Shown here piece after piece: positions 48,752 through 58,722 of a stretch of 64,000 nt of DNA. A program made the translations under genes and the position numbers. Every line of letters starts with the position of its first letter. Positions within the stretch are counted from its first letter, which is position 1. The notes under the pieces were generated by a model. That model worked only from the letters and a program-made list of their open reading frames with translations, was not told the origin of the DNA and searched no databases. The DNA is from Telmatactis stephensoni (Eukaryota > Cnidaria > Anthozoa > Actiniaria > Isophelliidae). The stretch spans positions 3,559,501-3,623,500 of the forward strand of contig JALIZF010001939.1 of assembly GCA_029948255.1 (NCBI GenBank), given 5' to 3'.

Positions 48752-48991
48752 AGGCTGGTTCACACTAGCGTCGGAATCGGAATCGGAATCGTAAGAAAAG
48801 AACAAATAATTTAGGGATTAGAATACAAAAGAAAGGTGTTTTTCTTTGTTCTTTCCTTTGTCTTTAATTATGCTTATGCTTCTTGCGATGCTTATGTCGA
48901 TGTCTTATGTTACACGCTTGACTTAACTCTTTTGTCTTTTCCTTTGTTTTCTGCTTCCGATTCTGATTCCGACGCTAGTGTGAACTAGCCT
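48752..48991. mobile_element. Harbinger-type MITE, 240 bp, TTA target duplication
   Basis: The ends AGGCTGGTTCACACTAGCG and CGCTAGTGTGAACTAGCCT are inverted, followed inward by cggaatcggaatcgg / ccgattctgattccg. TTA is present on both sides (48749-48751, 48992-48994). The empty site is at 38636-38648 in the homologous junction (atcgtcttatcgctctacc). Ends and 3-bp duplication fit PIF/Harbinger. Confidence 0.92.
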
Positions 48992-49004
48992 TTATCGCTC
49001 TACC

Positions 49005-50811
49005 GGCATATGCAACTTAGACTTGTGCTAATTGACTTTTGTGCGAAACGACCATAAATCATACAAGTTGTTTTTGTACTAGCCTTGGTCACAATTGGGA
49101 TGAAATCACTGCATTTTGCTACGACCCGTCGTAGGATTTTGAATCAAGATTTATAACCATACGATAAGTTATAGGTTGCGTGCATGGCTTCCTTAGATAA
49201 GTGTGTGCCCTAAGATATGTTGTACACGTCAAGTTGTGCCCGACAATTGTACCATTAGTCGGCCTTGAGTCCTTAAGGTCTTGAATTTTGCAAATTATGA
49301 AGTTCAACACAGTTTTTTCAGGCAATTAATTGTGATGTTTCTTTTCTTTCAGCATGATATTGTAGGACATTCCGGCTTGATGGACAATTTGATGGACAAT
49401 TTGTTGTCGTGCTTATAGTGACGCTAATCTTGGCCAGAGAATTTTGGGACGTTTCTGAGCAGTGATTCTAAAGTTAATGTGTTGGCTGTTTTCATTGGCT
49501 CACTGTTTTCATTGGCTCACCAGGCAGACAGGTAAATCACACTTTGATTGGCTAATTCTTTTTTTTTCATACTGTTTGCAATTCACAAATACTTAAATAT
49601 GGGTGTACTGACATATAAGAAGTTCCACCTTCTAGGAGATTTGAGAATCATAGGGTTATCAAATTGTCGTGGTTACTGGAGTTTTTGCACAAAAGTCTTT
49701 TCACACAAGTTGATTCGCACAATTACAAGACGCACAAATCCTAAGTCTATTTGCACAGTGATAGGCAACCAGCAATAAGTAGGAACAGTCTAATAAAGAT
49801 TTCAAAAAAAATGGTTCTTAATTAAGGTCCTGGAACAGTAATGTTAGTAGTTCAAAACAAAACAGATTTCACACCAAGTCTTAATTCTTGTTGTTTGTGT
49901 TGATTTAATAATTTGAAGCTACATTCTCTAGCATTTTAATTCAATTTTACTAAGCTGTTTAAAGCATGTTTTATGGATCTCCGATCTTAATGCGACAGTA
50001 ACATTGTGTAACATTGTGCACATGGTTATGACTATAAAGATTGAACTTTGTTTAAAGAAGTTTAGTTTGATCTTTTATATGTTGAAAAGACCACCAAACA
50101 TCTAAAGTGTTGACCTTTTAATCTTTAAAATTGGGAGCCTAAAATTGTTTGTATCTGAAATGAGTACTGACTGATATATCAATCTAGCAACCATGTTGTA
50201 AACAAAACGTAACAGTTCAAGAATGACGCCCTCAAAGATTGCACAACAAACTGCTTGATGATTTAAATATTTTATAAAAATAAATGGACTATTTGGTTGT
50301 TGCTCTTTGTTGTATGATGAACTAAAAATGACTGTCATGTGTATTCACCAAATTTTATGATCTTACATATACTGACACTTTGCTCAAAATATCCTTATTT
50401 TTTATTCATCTGTGTTAGAAATTTAAATTTCTAGTTATCTAAAGCAGTGATTGAAATTGATACTTTGTATATATCCCATTATGTGTCAATTTATGTGCAT
50501 GATTAAAACATTGAAAATTGTTTAGTACCTTACTTCAGCATCAACTGATATGCTTCATAACAAATTGTTCTGGAATTTAACACATGGATGAATTATCTAC
50601 TTTTGATTGATTTTTTTAATAGAATTCTCTTAGATTGTTTAGTTAGTTTTCATCAAAAATTATACATTTTTCAAACTTGTGCAAAATAGACTTAGGATTT
50701 GTGCGAAATGTCTTATATATTGTGCAAATCGACTTGTGCAAAAAAAACTTGTGCAAAAAGTCTGGTAACCCATCATAGCTATAGAAAAAGCTATATTTTT
50801 TATAAGCATTG
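49005..50811 (+). repeat. Composite unit D, single-copy module
   Basis: It is collinear with unit C up to about 50478, then jumps after a divergent stretch to agaattctcttagatt (about 50620). The right part of the module is thus deleted. After ataagcattg it continues, like unit A, into the tail with element X and the octamer terminal repeat. Confidence 0.9.
49353..49531 (+). pseudogene. VWA8: VWA8 exon fragment, copy D, internally deleted
   Basis: It has the same acceptor and same deletion as copy C. A further loss removes the ggatatgggatatcagca part, and a short duplication of ttttcattggctcac is present. The donor cagacag/gtaaat is intact. Not functional. Confidence 0.78.
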
Positions 50812-50890
50812 CGTATAAGAGAATTAGAAATACAAAAACAAATCGAAAACGAGATGCAGATGCATAAAGCCAAGCATGCATTTCAAGAAT

Positions 50891-51692
50891 TGTGTAGTTC
50901 CAAAAAATATCCATACCCCACCACAGAGGGAATTTTGTATTACACCCCCACTCCCCTTCGAATATTGACCCACTCCCACCCCACCCCTCTGGAATTTAAG
51001 ACCCACATTTCAATACCTGCTGGAAAATTTGTTACAATTTAACAGTTTAGAACTAACAGAAAGTTAACAGTTCAACAAGAAAATCGGTAATCCATTTCCC
51101 GACCATGTGCAGCCTCTGTGCTGCGCAATTTGTGTAAAGCATTGTTTTTAAGGTGGCTGGATGTAGTTTTTCATTGACAATGCGGCCATTTTTCACTTCG
51201 CAAATTGAGCAACTTACTCTTGACCAACCAAAACGGATTTTACACCAGTTATTGGGCTTAAATTTATAGTTAAATATAAAAGTTTATATTTTTGTCTCTT
51301 TCACTTTGATTTGTGTTGCCATAGTAAACAAAGATGGCTGAAATCAACTTTTCTAAAATATTTCTTGAACTCAAGCAGCTGTAGACAAGGAACTACATGG
51401 ACACTAAACTACATAGTAAGACAGAGAAATTAAGGCACAATTCAAAAAATTTTACCAAGCCTTTTTTGAATAAATTACAAACAATTCAAAAAAAGAAATT
51501 TATTGATTAGCTTGTTAAGTGTTAAGCTTACCTTAGTTTAATCACAATGATTTTAATTCCAATTTTGGAAATTTTGTCCAATTTGTTTGCCCCCCTGTCC
51601 TTTGGGTTTTCCAAGGGTACTTGACCCCCCTACCCCCTGGAATTTCCAATTCCCTCCGTGATTGGGGTATTTGATATTTTCTGGAACTACGT
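50891..51692. mobile_element. TIR element X, second copy, internally deleted
   Basis: The left end tgtgtagttccaaaaaatat and right end ttttctggaactac match the copy at 17662-19079. About 640 bp are missing internally, including the right half of the nested MITE. Confidence 0.75.
51152..51550. mobile_element. Truncated copy of the TTAA MITE
   Basis: The left end ggtggctggatgtagttttt follows TTAA (51148-51151) and is collinear with 17927-18325. It then breaks off at aatcacaatgatttt, so the right TIR is missing. Confidence 0.75.
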
Positions 51693-51694
51693 AT

Positions 51695-52087
51695 AGTTTC
51701 CAAACAGGATTCCGCTTTGGCTGTATATTTTCTCGTATTGCGATACAACCATACAAAGGCAATGCATGTGCGTTGGTATCATATACCTTATTCCAAAATG
51801 GCGACAGTGGTGACAATCAGTAGAGTAAAACAAAACCAAAACATCAAATATCAAGGCTTATTTTTATATAGGGTAAAAAAAACACCAGCAAGACAAAATT
51901 AGCAACAGATTTCCTACAGATAAACTTTAACATGAATTGTGGACCTCGATGCCTCACTTTCATGCTCTCTGCTGTCACTAGTGTCTGCCATTTTGGAATT
52001 AGGTGTATAGCTGCTGTCTTTTTTATTTTGTTTTCGATGTATTAAAGTAAATGGGGCACCTTTACATTCTGAAGTAAGAAACGGGCC
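51695..52087. repeat. Left flank repeat of the octamer element, copy D, with insertion
   Basis: It matches 19082-19249 but is interrupted by a 222-bp MITE (51784-52006). It leads into reverse-orientation octamers. Confidence 0.75.
51784..52006. mobile_element. MITE with CCAAAATGGCG ends, about 222 bp
   Basis: The ends taccttattccaaaatggcg and gccattttggaattaggtgta are inverted; the paralogous site in unit A (ggtataatagctgttg) lacks it. ATA/TA flanks suggest a short duplication, but the edge is ambiguous by 2-3 bp. No coding capacity. Confidence 0.8.
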
Positions 52088-52147
52088 ATATAGCGATACA
52101 ACGATACAGTGATACAATGATATAGTGATACACCGATACAACAATAC
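52088..52147 (-). repeat. Short reverse octamer array, copy D
   Basis: About seven units of gcgataca / acgataca type, the counterpart of 19250-19366. Confidence 0.88.
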
Positions 52148-52436
52148 TAATTGTTTTGATTTTTGAAGAATGTGACCTTAGATTTAATGAGGTAGTTTTA
52201 TATTGCTTTGATTTCCGAAGACCGTGAGTAAGTTCGTTCCTCGAGATTTGAAAATATCGAATCTTATATTAATTGTTTTGATTTTTGAAGAATGCGAGCT
52301 TAGATTTAACAAAGTAGTTATATATTGCTTTCATTTTCGAAGACTCTGAGTAAGTTTGTTCCTCGAGATTTGAAACCGGCAAATCTTATATTAATTGTTT
52401 TGATTTTTGAAAAACGTGAGTTCGTTCCTTGAGATC
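52148..52436 (+). repeat. Spacer repeat, about 129-bp units
   Basis: More than two units of the spacer seen at 19367-19540 (aattgttttgatttttgaag recurring at about 52146, 52275 and 52392). Confidence 0.85.
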
Positions 52437-52440
52437 TTAA

Positions 52441-53586
52441 GGTGGCTCGACCCAATTTCGCCAGTGCGCGGGTAGTCGAATTGAAGCGGCTATTAATTGC
52501 GTTACAGAATTAAGTTGACCAAACGTTTTACGCACACCTACTACAAATTGTAACATTGCCATATGTGCATCTCTATTCCCCGAGTTGTTGCCGGTGTTTG
52601 ATTATGCATGCCTGTATGCGTGTCGATTTGGCGCCTCGTGTAAAAAAATGCAAATATACATGGAAAGTCACACCAGTGATATCCAGAGTAATGCTATACG
52701 TAGCAGTTCCTTACTACAGTTTCTAGAACTATGGTATTTCCTTGTACAAAAAGAAAACGGAGAAGTGAAATATTGCAGGAAAACACATTAAAGGCTAAAA
52801 AGGCAAAGAAAAGTAGTTCACCAGTCCAGGTAACTTGGAAGTCATGCATAATCAAACACCAGCAACAACTCGGAGAATAGAGATGCACATATGGCAATGT
52901 TTAAAAAATTATTTAATGGTCTTAAAAACTTCAATGCCTTTATAATTTACACACCTTACTGGTAAAGGATTGAATATTCAATATCGAGAAATAAAAAAAA
53001 ATTGATCTACTAGTTTTCAAGAAACAGTATTATTAACGTGGATGTCCAAATTCCGAGATAAACGCAGCAATTTAGTGCTTTACGTACAGTCGTCTCAACG
53101 GCGATCAAAAATAGCAAATACCATTACATATTCACAAAATAAAGAACCATGCCTTGGTATTATTTAGAACCAAAAATATTGCAACTCTTCTTTGAAAAAT
53201 TATTGTTATAAAATTAATTTAGTAGAGCACCCGCGGTTTTAAATTTCTTCAAAGTTAAATAATTGCTCCATTTTTACTCAAAATCGGCTTAATAGAGTTT
53301 CTTTAAACGCTCTCATATTATAGACAAATATTTGATTCACAAAGTCTCATAAATCGCTTTGCTCATCGAGGTCTGGATTTTGAGAAAATTGCCAAAATTT
53401 CAAATCTAGTGTATAACAATTTCGATGTTAAAAAAGGTCCGATTTCAACCAAACTAGTATCAATATAAAATTTGGTCCATTTGTAGTAGGTGTGCGTAAA
53501 ACGTTTGGTCAACTTAATTCTGTAACGCAATTAATAGCCGCTTCAATTCGACTACCCGTGAACTGGCGAAATTGGGTCGAGCCACC
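52441..53586. mobile_element. 1.15-kb MITE, TTAA target duplication, 108-bp TIRs
   Basis: The ends GGTGGCTCGACCCAATTTCG and CGAAATTGGGTCGAGCCACC are inverted and extend about 108 bp with few mismatches. TTAA lies on each side (52437-52440, 53587-53590). The empty site is at 19527-19540 (gagatcttaaatgtgtac). The TTAA target points to the piggyBac superfamily. No transposase frame is present. A second palindrome is nested inside. Confidence 0.93.
52548..52905. mobile_element. Palindromic element nested in the TTAA MITE
   Basis: Arms of about 62 bp (acattgccatatgtgcatct ... at 52548 and the inverted copy ending at about 52903) carry ccgagttgttgc / gcaacaactcgg and gtttgattatgcat / atgcataatcaaac. 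The loop is about 230 bp. It may be a nested MITE or an internal arm of the host element. Confidence 0.75.
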
Positions 53587-53590
53587 TTAA

Positions 53591-54343
53591 ATGTGTACGT
53601 ATGTCATCACTGTATCATTGTATCGCTGTATTGTTGTATAGTGGTATCGTGGTACCGTGGTATCACTACATTGTTGATCGTGGTATCACTGTATCGTATC
53701 GCTGTAGTATTGTATCGCTATATTGTTGTATCCCTGTATCATTGTATCGCTGTCGCTGTATCGCTGTACTGTTGTATCGCTGTATAGTTGTATCGCTGTA
53801 CCGTTGTATAGCTGTACTGTTGTATAGCTGTACTGTTGTATCGCCGTACCGTTGTATCGCTGTATCGCTGTGTCGCTGTATAGTTGTCGCTGTATAGTTG
53901 TATCGCTATACCATTGTATCACTGTATAGTTGTATCGCTGTATAGTTGTATCACTCTATCGCTGTACCGTTATATCGCTGTACCATTGTATCGCTGTATA
54001 GTTGTATCGCTGTATAGTTGTATCACTGTATAGTTGTATCACTGTATAGTTGTATCGTTGTATCGTATTGTTGTATCGCTGTATAGTTGTGTCGCTGTAT
54101 AGTTTTATTGCTGTATAGTTGTATCACTGTATAGTTGTATTGCTGTATAGTTGTATCGCTGTATAGTTGTATCACTGTATAGTTGTGTCGCTGTATAGTT
54201 GTGTCGCTGTATAGTTGTATCGCTGTATAGTTGTGTCGCTGTACCGTTGTATCGCTGTACTGTTGTATCGCTGTATAGTTGTATCGCTGTATCGTTGTAT
54301 CACTGTATGGCTGTATCTCTGTATGACCGTAGCGTTGTATTGC
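53591..54343 (+). repeat. Octamer satellite array of unit D, 0.75 kb
   Basis: It is the shortest array, but its start (atgtgtacgtatgtcatcac ... ggtatcgtgg) aligns with the starts of the other three. tgtatagt and tgtatcac dominate. It ends at the right terminal repeat, not at another module. Confidence 0.95.
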
Positions 54344-54400
54344 TTACTTCGAAAACAGAAGAATTGTACCATGTCTTGCTTTAGACTGTTAATTTACCCC

Positions 54401-54570
54401 GGCCCATTTCTTACTTCAGAATGTAAAGTAGCCCCATTTACTTTAATACATCAAAAACAAAATAAAAAACAAACAGCAGCTATAATACCAATGCACATGC
54501 ATTTCCTTTGTATCGCTGTATCGCAATACGAGAAACAATACAGCCAAAGCACAATCCTAAAACAAGACAC
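54401..54570. repeat. Right (inverted) terminal repeat of the octamer element
   Basis: The reverse complement of 19082-19249 and of 51695-52087: ggcccatttcttacttcaga ... caatacagccaaagcacaat. With the left copy it brackets octamers that are themselves inverted, so the satellite sits inside an inverted-repeat structure. Confidence 0.85.
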
Positions 54571-54604
54571 CTTTGACAAAATTGTGCAACTTGTCGGAAT
54601 CCAG

Positions 54605-55598
54605 TCATTCCGATACAACGTCATTTCGATCCAGGTCAATTCGATCCACCGTCGGTCAATTCAATGTGGCAGGTCAATTTGATCAACATGTAGTCAAGTA
54701 TTTGTAAGTAAGTGTAAGCGTTTTAGTTTAGATAACTTAAGAAGTTTCTAGGAGTGAATTTTACTTTTGATGAAGTGGTTACAATTGTTGTTAGAAACAT
54801 CCGCTATAAGCCAAATTTAGTTCTTTTTCTCATAAGATACTTGATCTACTTGATTATTTTCTACTGACGATTTTTTTATTACTAAGGAATGGACCAACAC
54901 TTTTACAGAAATCTTTTTTTGGAGTCAATCCACACTAACCAACTTGAGGAGTTGAGTAACCCCAACTTCAAGGTGAAACAAACTTCAAACACACTTGTTA
55001 CCTCTAAACATGCCATTTTATAAACATGCCGTCTTTCTAAATTACTACAGCAAGTTATTTCACTGATTGTAATTTCACCGATTTCACTTTGTAACCCAAG
55101 CTAAAATTCTCAACAATAAAGCAAAGCGTTCGAATTGTAAACAATGTGTCAATTTCACGCTTTGAGTTTGTTTGGGTGGAGAGACGACTTCATCACGTTC
55201 ATTAGATTACTTTTGATTTTTTTTCTGGACTTCAAAAAACTTATAATGGCTTTTCTTGTGTAATAGAACTTTCAACACCAGAAAACATGAGAAGTATCCT
55301 TGAAAGATCACTAACACAGGAGTTACAGAAAAAAATCTGACTTTGCATTAGTTTGGTTTGTGATCAAGAATTAATTTTAACAGTTTTTTGTGTACTACGA
55401 AAGGATAAGCAAATTCACTCCTATGAACTCTCAAACTTTTCGACTGATGTTAGTTTCAATATAAAATTGTCTTTCTTGCACTCAAATATATGATTATTAT
55501 ATTCAATATAAATGTGGATCGAATTGACCTGCCATGGATCAAGTTGACCGATGGTGGATTGAATTGACCTGGATTAAAATGACTTTGGATCGAAATGA
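54605..55598. mobile_element. TIR element with 80-bp ends enclosing a unit fragment
   Basis: The arms 54605-54684 and 55517-55598 are inverted near-copies built on ggtcaattcgatcca motifs. Ends are tcattccgatac and ggatcgaaatga. Between them lies a fragment of the composite-unit module (54700-55340). Either the module fragment was captured, or two neighbouring ends came together by chance. Confidence 0.65.
54700..55340 (+). repeat. Composite-unit module fragment E
   Basis: It matches 40165-40500 (gctataagccaaatttagtt, atggaccaacac) and then 40910-41080 (gggtggagagacgacttc, gaagtatccttgaaagatca). It lacks the VWA8 part and any octamers. Confidence 0.85.
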
Positions 55599-55599
55599 C

Positions 55600-55745
55600 C
55601 AAGCAGCATTCAACTTGTCATGCAACAGTTGTGTTGCAAGTTGCAGAGGAAATGTTGCTTGTATTACCATCCTGCACCAACAAATTGAAAGTGCTTCTAC
55701 AAACCTTTCTACTTTTTGCAACAACTCTAGTGTGTTAAGGCCTGG
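55600..55745. mobile_element. Diverged relative of the 58914 MITE
   Basis: The segments caacttgtcatgcaac, gttgcaagttgcagag and ctactttttgcaacaac, then aaggcctgg, resemble 58914-59140. A further fragment lies at about 56340-56410. Edges are unclear. Confidence 0.5.
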
Positions 55746-56417
55746 TTGATTACTAAATTCAGTTAAAAATTGATTTAATGATTTCTAACTCAGCCATTCA
55801 TCGAAATCAATGAAACTTCTCCAGATTTTTGTTTTTATCATTGGCAATTCCTTTACATCTTATTTTGTGAAAAGGGTGATCACAGGATTTATCACGTGCC
55901 TGTCAATTTAAAATCAAATGCAGCCCATTTTGCGTTTATAAAGGTTAAGGCGTTAATATCTAACAATTGCCATTCGCAAAACTTGTCCTTAATTCATATT
56001 AAAAGAGAGATTTATGACAACAGGTCATGTGACCACTGTTGTCAGAATTCCTTTTTTTGTTTTTCCCCAGAAATTATTGGTCAATTTTGCTAGCACTAAC
56101 TCTTTTGTTTTCCTTAATACTTAGGACAAAAAATATTTAAACATGAACACATTTTATAAAAACGAAATTTCATAGCTCCATGTCATGTAACCTTATGATG
56201 TCAGAAATTTTGATACTGAATTGTCACAAATATTGAGCAAAAAAAACATGGTGAATAATTTTCAGATCTTGTGTCGTGACCGGGAAAAACCCAAGCCTTA
56301 ACATATTGAGAAGGAAACATTTGTTGTGTGTGGGTTGGTAATATGAACAACAGAGGAATCTCTGCAGCTTGCAGCACAACTTTGTTGTGTGACAAGTTGC
56401 ACAACACTGCTCAGATT
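55746..56417. other. Unassigned AT-rich DNA
   Basis: Two similar stretches (caggtcatgtgaccactgttgtcagaa at about 56020 and catgtcatgtaaccttatgatgtcagaa at about 56180) suggest an old duplication. No gene. Confidence 0.4.
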
Positions 56418-56970
56418 AAGACATTTCAGATATTCAAAGAATGTTTTTAATCTAGACATGTTTCAACATTTTCACAATGTCATCCTCAGTAGAATGAGAA
56501 AATTCGTTACAAGTTTGAATATATATATGAACTCTAATTATGATAGACAGTAGATATTTATATAATAATATGAAATGATTAACAAGTTAAATAATGCAAG
56601 TAAACATACACCACTTAACAATTTAATGTTTCAAAATAATTGACTCGGATATATCCTCTTTTAAACTGAAAATCAAAGAAGGCTTTCACATCCCTAGAGA
56701 AAAACCAGTACTTAATGTTCAAGTACAACATTTCTAGTATCTATTGTATACCTACATTAAACTGTTAAGTGGTGTATGTTTACTTGCATTATTTAACTTG
56801 TCAATCATTTCATATTATTATATAAATATCTACTGTCTATCATAATTAGAGTTCATATATATATTCAAACTTGTAACGAATTTTCTCATTCTACTGAGGA
56901 TGACATTGTGAAAATGTCGAAACATGTCTAAATTAAAAACATTCTTCGTATATCTGAAATGTCTCATATC
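56418..56970. repeat. Inverted repeat with 215-bp arms bearing a Penelope-like tail motif
   Basis: Arms 56418-56632 and 56753-56970 are inverted near-copies around a loop of about 120 bp. In each arm, ctgaggatgacattgtg is followed by aaaatgtcgaaacatgtct. On the plus strand of the right arm it reads TEDDIVKMSKHV and stop, typical of the end of GIY-YIG ORFs of Penelope-like retroelements. Both arms read outward. Probably two element ends in inverted arrangement. Confidence 0.7.
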
Positions 56971-57614
56971 TTTGGGGCTAATACGATCATATGGCAATAT
57001 CATATTTAATACCTGGCCTTTAAAGAAAAGACTGTAATAAATATTGAACCTATGCCAAAAGAAGACCCTATTTTGCATAGTAACGTTGCACTGCAAAGGT
57101 ATATGTCAGTACACCATTAAAGGGGAATTAGTTTGTAAATTGAGTCAAATTTAGAAAAAACTTAGAGCCTTGTTTACCATTTCAACTCAACCTCTCCAAA
57201 TTCACAAGATTCTTGCTTTTAAACTGAGACAAATATAAAATTCGGCATTTAAGTCACTGTCTGCCATTATAAGGGTTGTCAGCTAAGTGGCGTCAGACAC
57301 TCCAGACCTAATCCAGAGAGATTTGTTGTCACTGAAAAAAAGTTTAGTTTTTCTTGGAGAAATTTGATATTTTTTTGAAATAAATGACCTATTAAGGGCT
57401 GAAGATCATGAACTGCTAGCCACAAGATGTAGCCACATTTAGTTTGGCCTTATAGTGTTTGACATCATAGGAGACAGTGGTAGTCAAAGTAATAATCACA
57501 AATTTTGACAAATTTGTCAGACTAAAATTTAAAGTGATTTTCTTTTATTTTAAATTTTTGACTCTAATTACATACTAGTATTCCTTTATTGCCATATTTG
57601 GCTTTATTATATAG
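56971..57614. other. Unassigned AT-rich DNA
   Basis: No significant open frame, tandem repeat or inverted repeat seen. Confidence 0.4.
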
Positions 57615-57955
57615 ATATCGATGAGATACCAGGTTTTCTCCAGCGTCGAAAACTTGATATCAATCACATGTGAAGATATCATATCTTTCACATATGAAGA
57701 TATCACTGTTGGCATAGTAATGTATAAAAATTTTTGTTTGAGAAGTTTTTCTTATTTAAGTCTCATCGATTTATATAATAAACAGAAAAATACATGGATG
57801 CTTGGAGATATGGAATTTATCTTCTCGGTGTTCAATTTAGATATCTCACTCGTTTGCTGCGCTCACTCGTGAGATATCAATTGAACACTCGAAGATAAAA
57901 TTAGTATCTCCGCGCGCCCATGTAATATCCTCTATGTATCTAGTTTGCTAAATGT
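57615..57955. mobile_element. Hairpin element with gagatatc core
   Basis: Arms 57791-57849 and 57869-57923 pair (tacatggatgcttggagata with tatctccgcgcgcccatgta; ttcaatttagatatctcac with gtgagatatcaattgaac) around tcgtttgctgcgctcac. Upstream lies a series of gaagatatca / tcacatgtga repeats. I remember this element as abundant in coral genomes. Confidence 0.7.
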
Positions 57956-58294
57956 CTACAATCTCGGACATAACTGTTAGGACTAATTTCGGCATTTTAG
58001 TATCTACTCTTTTTGGTTGCTCAGGATACTTCCCACCCCTCCCCCTCCCCATACAATGTTGTAATGGTTGTGAATGTACTCACAAACTGAACAGCTACCA
58101 TTGAGCTTCAACATTGAGAGGAAGGAGAGGGGGATTGCATGAAAATAATTTGAAAACCTTGAATTCTTTCAGCAATGACATGAAATCATGTTAGAAATTA
58201 AAAAAGTCCTAATGGGTTTTGTCCAAGATTGTAGTTCATAACGATCACATCCCAATCTTTCTAATATGAGAGCAAAAATGTGTTTCTCATATAA
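57956..58294. other. Unassigned DNA
   Basis: A C-rich run (cccacccctccccctcccc) at about 58032 and a purine-rich one (gaggaaggagaggggg) at about 58117 form a weak inverted pair. No gene. Confidence 0.4.
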
Positions 58295-58433
58295 GGGACA
58301 TAAATTTAATGTTTCTCTTACTGCGATTTTCGGTATTCTGCGAACTCTGACTTTCAAACGCCAACCACTAATTTGCATTTTTGCTTCTGTCAATCAAAAG
58401 TAAAAATCACTAATACGAAGAACTATTAGTATA

Positions 58434-58596
58434 GGAAATCGCACGATCTTGAGTACAATTCGGAATTAATGGGTACGAGTAATGTTTTGAAAGTTCTCAA
58501 AATAGGACGAGCCTTTAGGCGAGTCCTATTTGAGAGTTTTCAAAACATTATGAGTAACTATTAATTCTGAATTGTACGAGAAGATCGTGCGATTTT
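58434..58596. mobile_element. Palindromic MITE with ctcgtcc-type loop
   Basis: Arms aaatcgcacgatcttgagta and its partner cgagaagatcgtgcgatttt, plus aatgttttgaaagttctcaa / ttgagagttttcaaaacatt, pair around ggacgagcctttaggcgagtcc. It is a near-complete hairpin. Confidence 0.8.
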
Positions 58597-58597
58597 T

Positions 58598-58722
58598 TAT
58601 TTATAATACACTATCGTTGCCATAGCGACTTAATAGGTACTCTACAGAGTACAATTAACGATATAATTGTACTCCTCTCGTCCAATCAGAATCGAGTAAT
58701 TTTGTATAGTGTATTATAAATA
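58598..58722. mobile_element. Palindromic MITE with tataatacactat ends
   Basis: The ends tttataatacactat and atagtgtattataaa are inverted; gtactctacagagtac lies centrally. It is adjacent to the previous hairpin with no spacer to speak of. Confidence 0.75.

Noticed and set aside
19541..54343. Dozens of overlapping open frames of 60-291 codons on both strands (MYRCIVVSLYRC-, QRYNGTAIQRYS-type proteins)
   Set aside because: They are translations of the octamer satellite. The main octamers contain no stop in any frame on either strand, so long frames arise automatically in three or more frames at once, with an 8-residue period.
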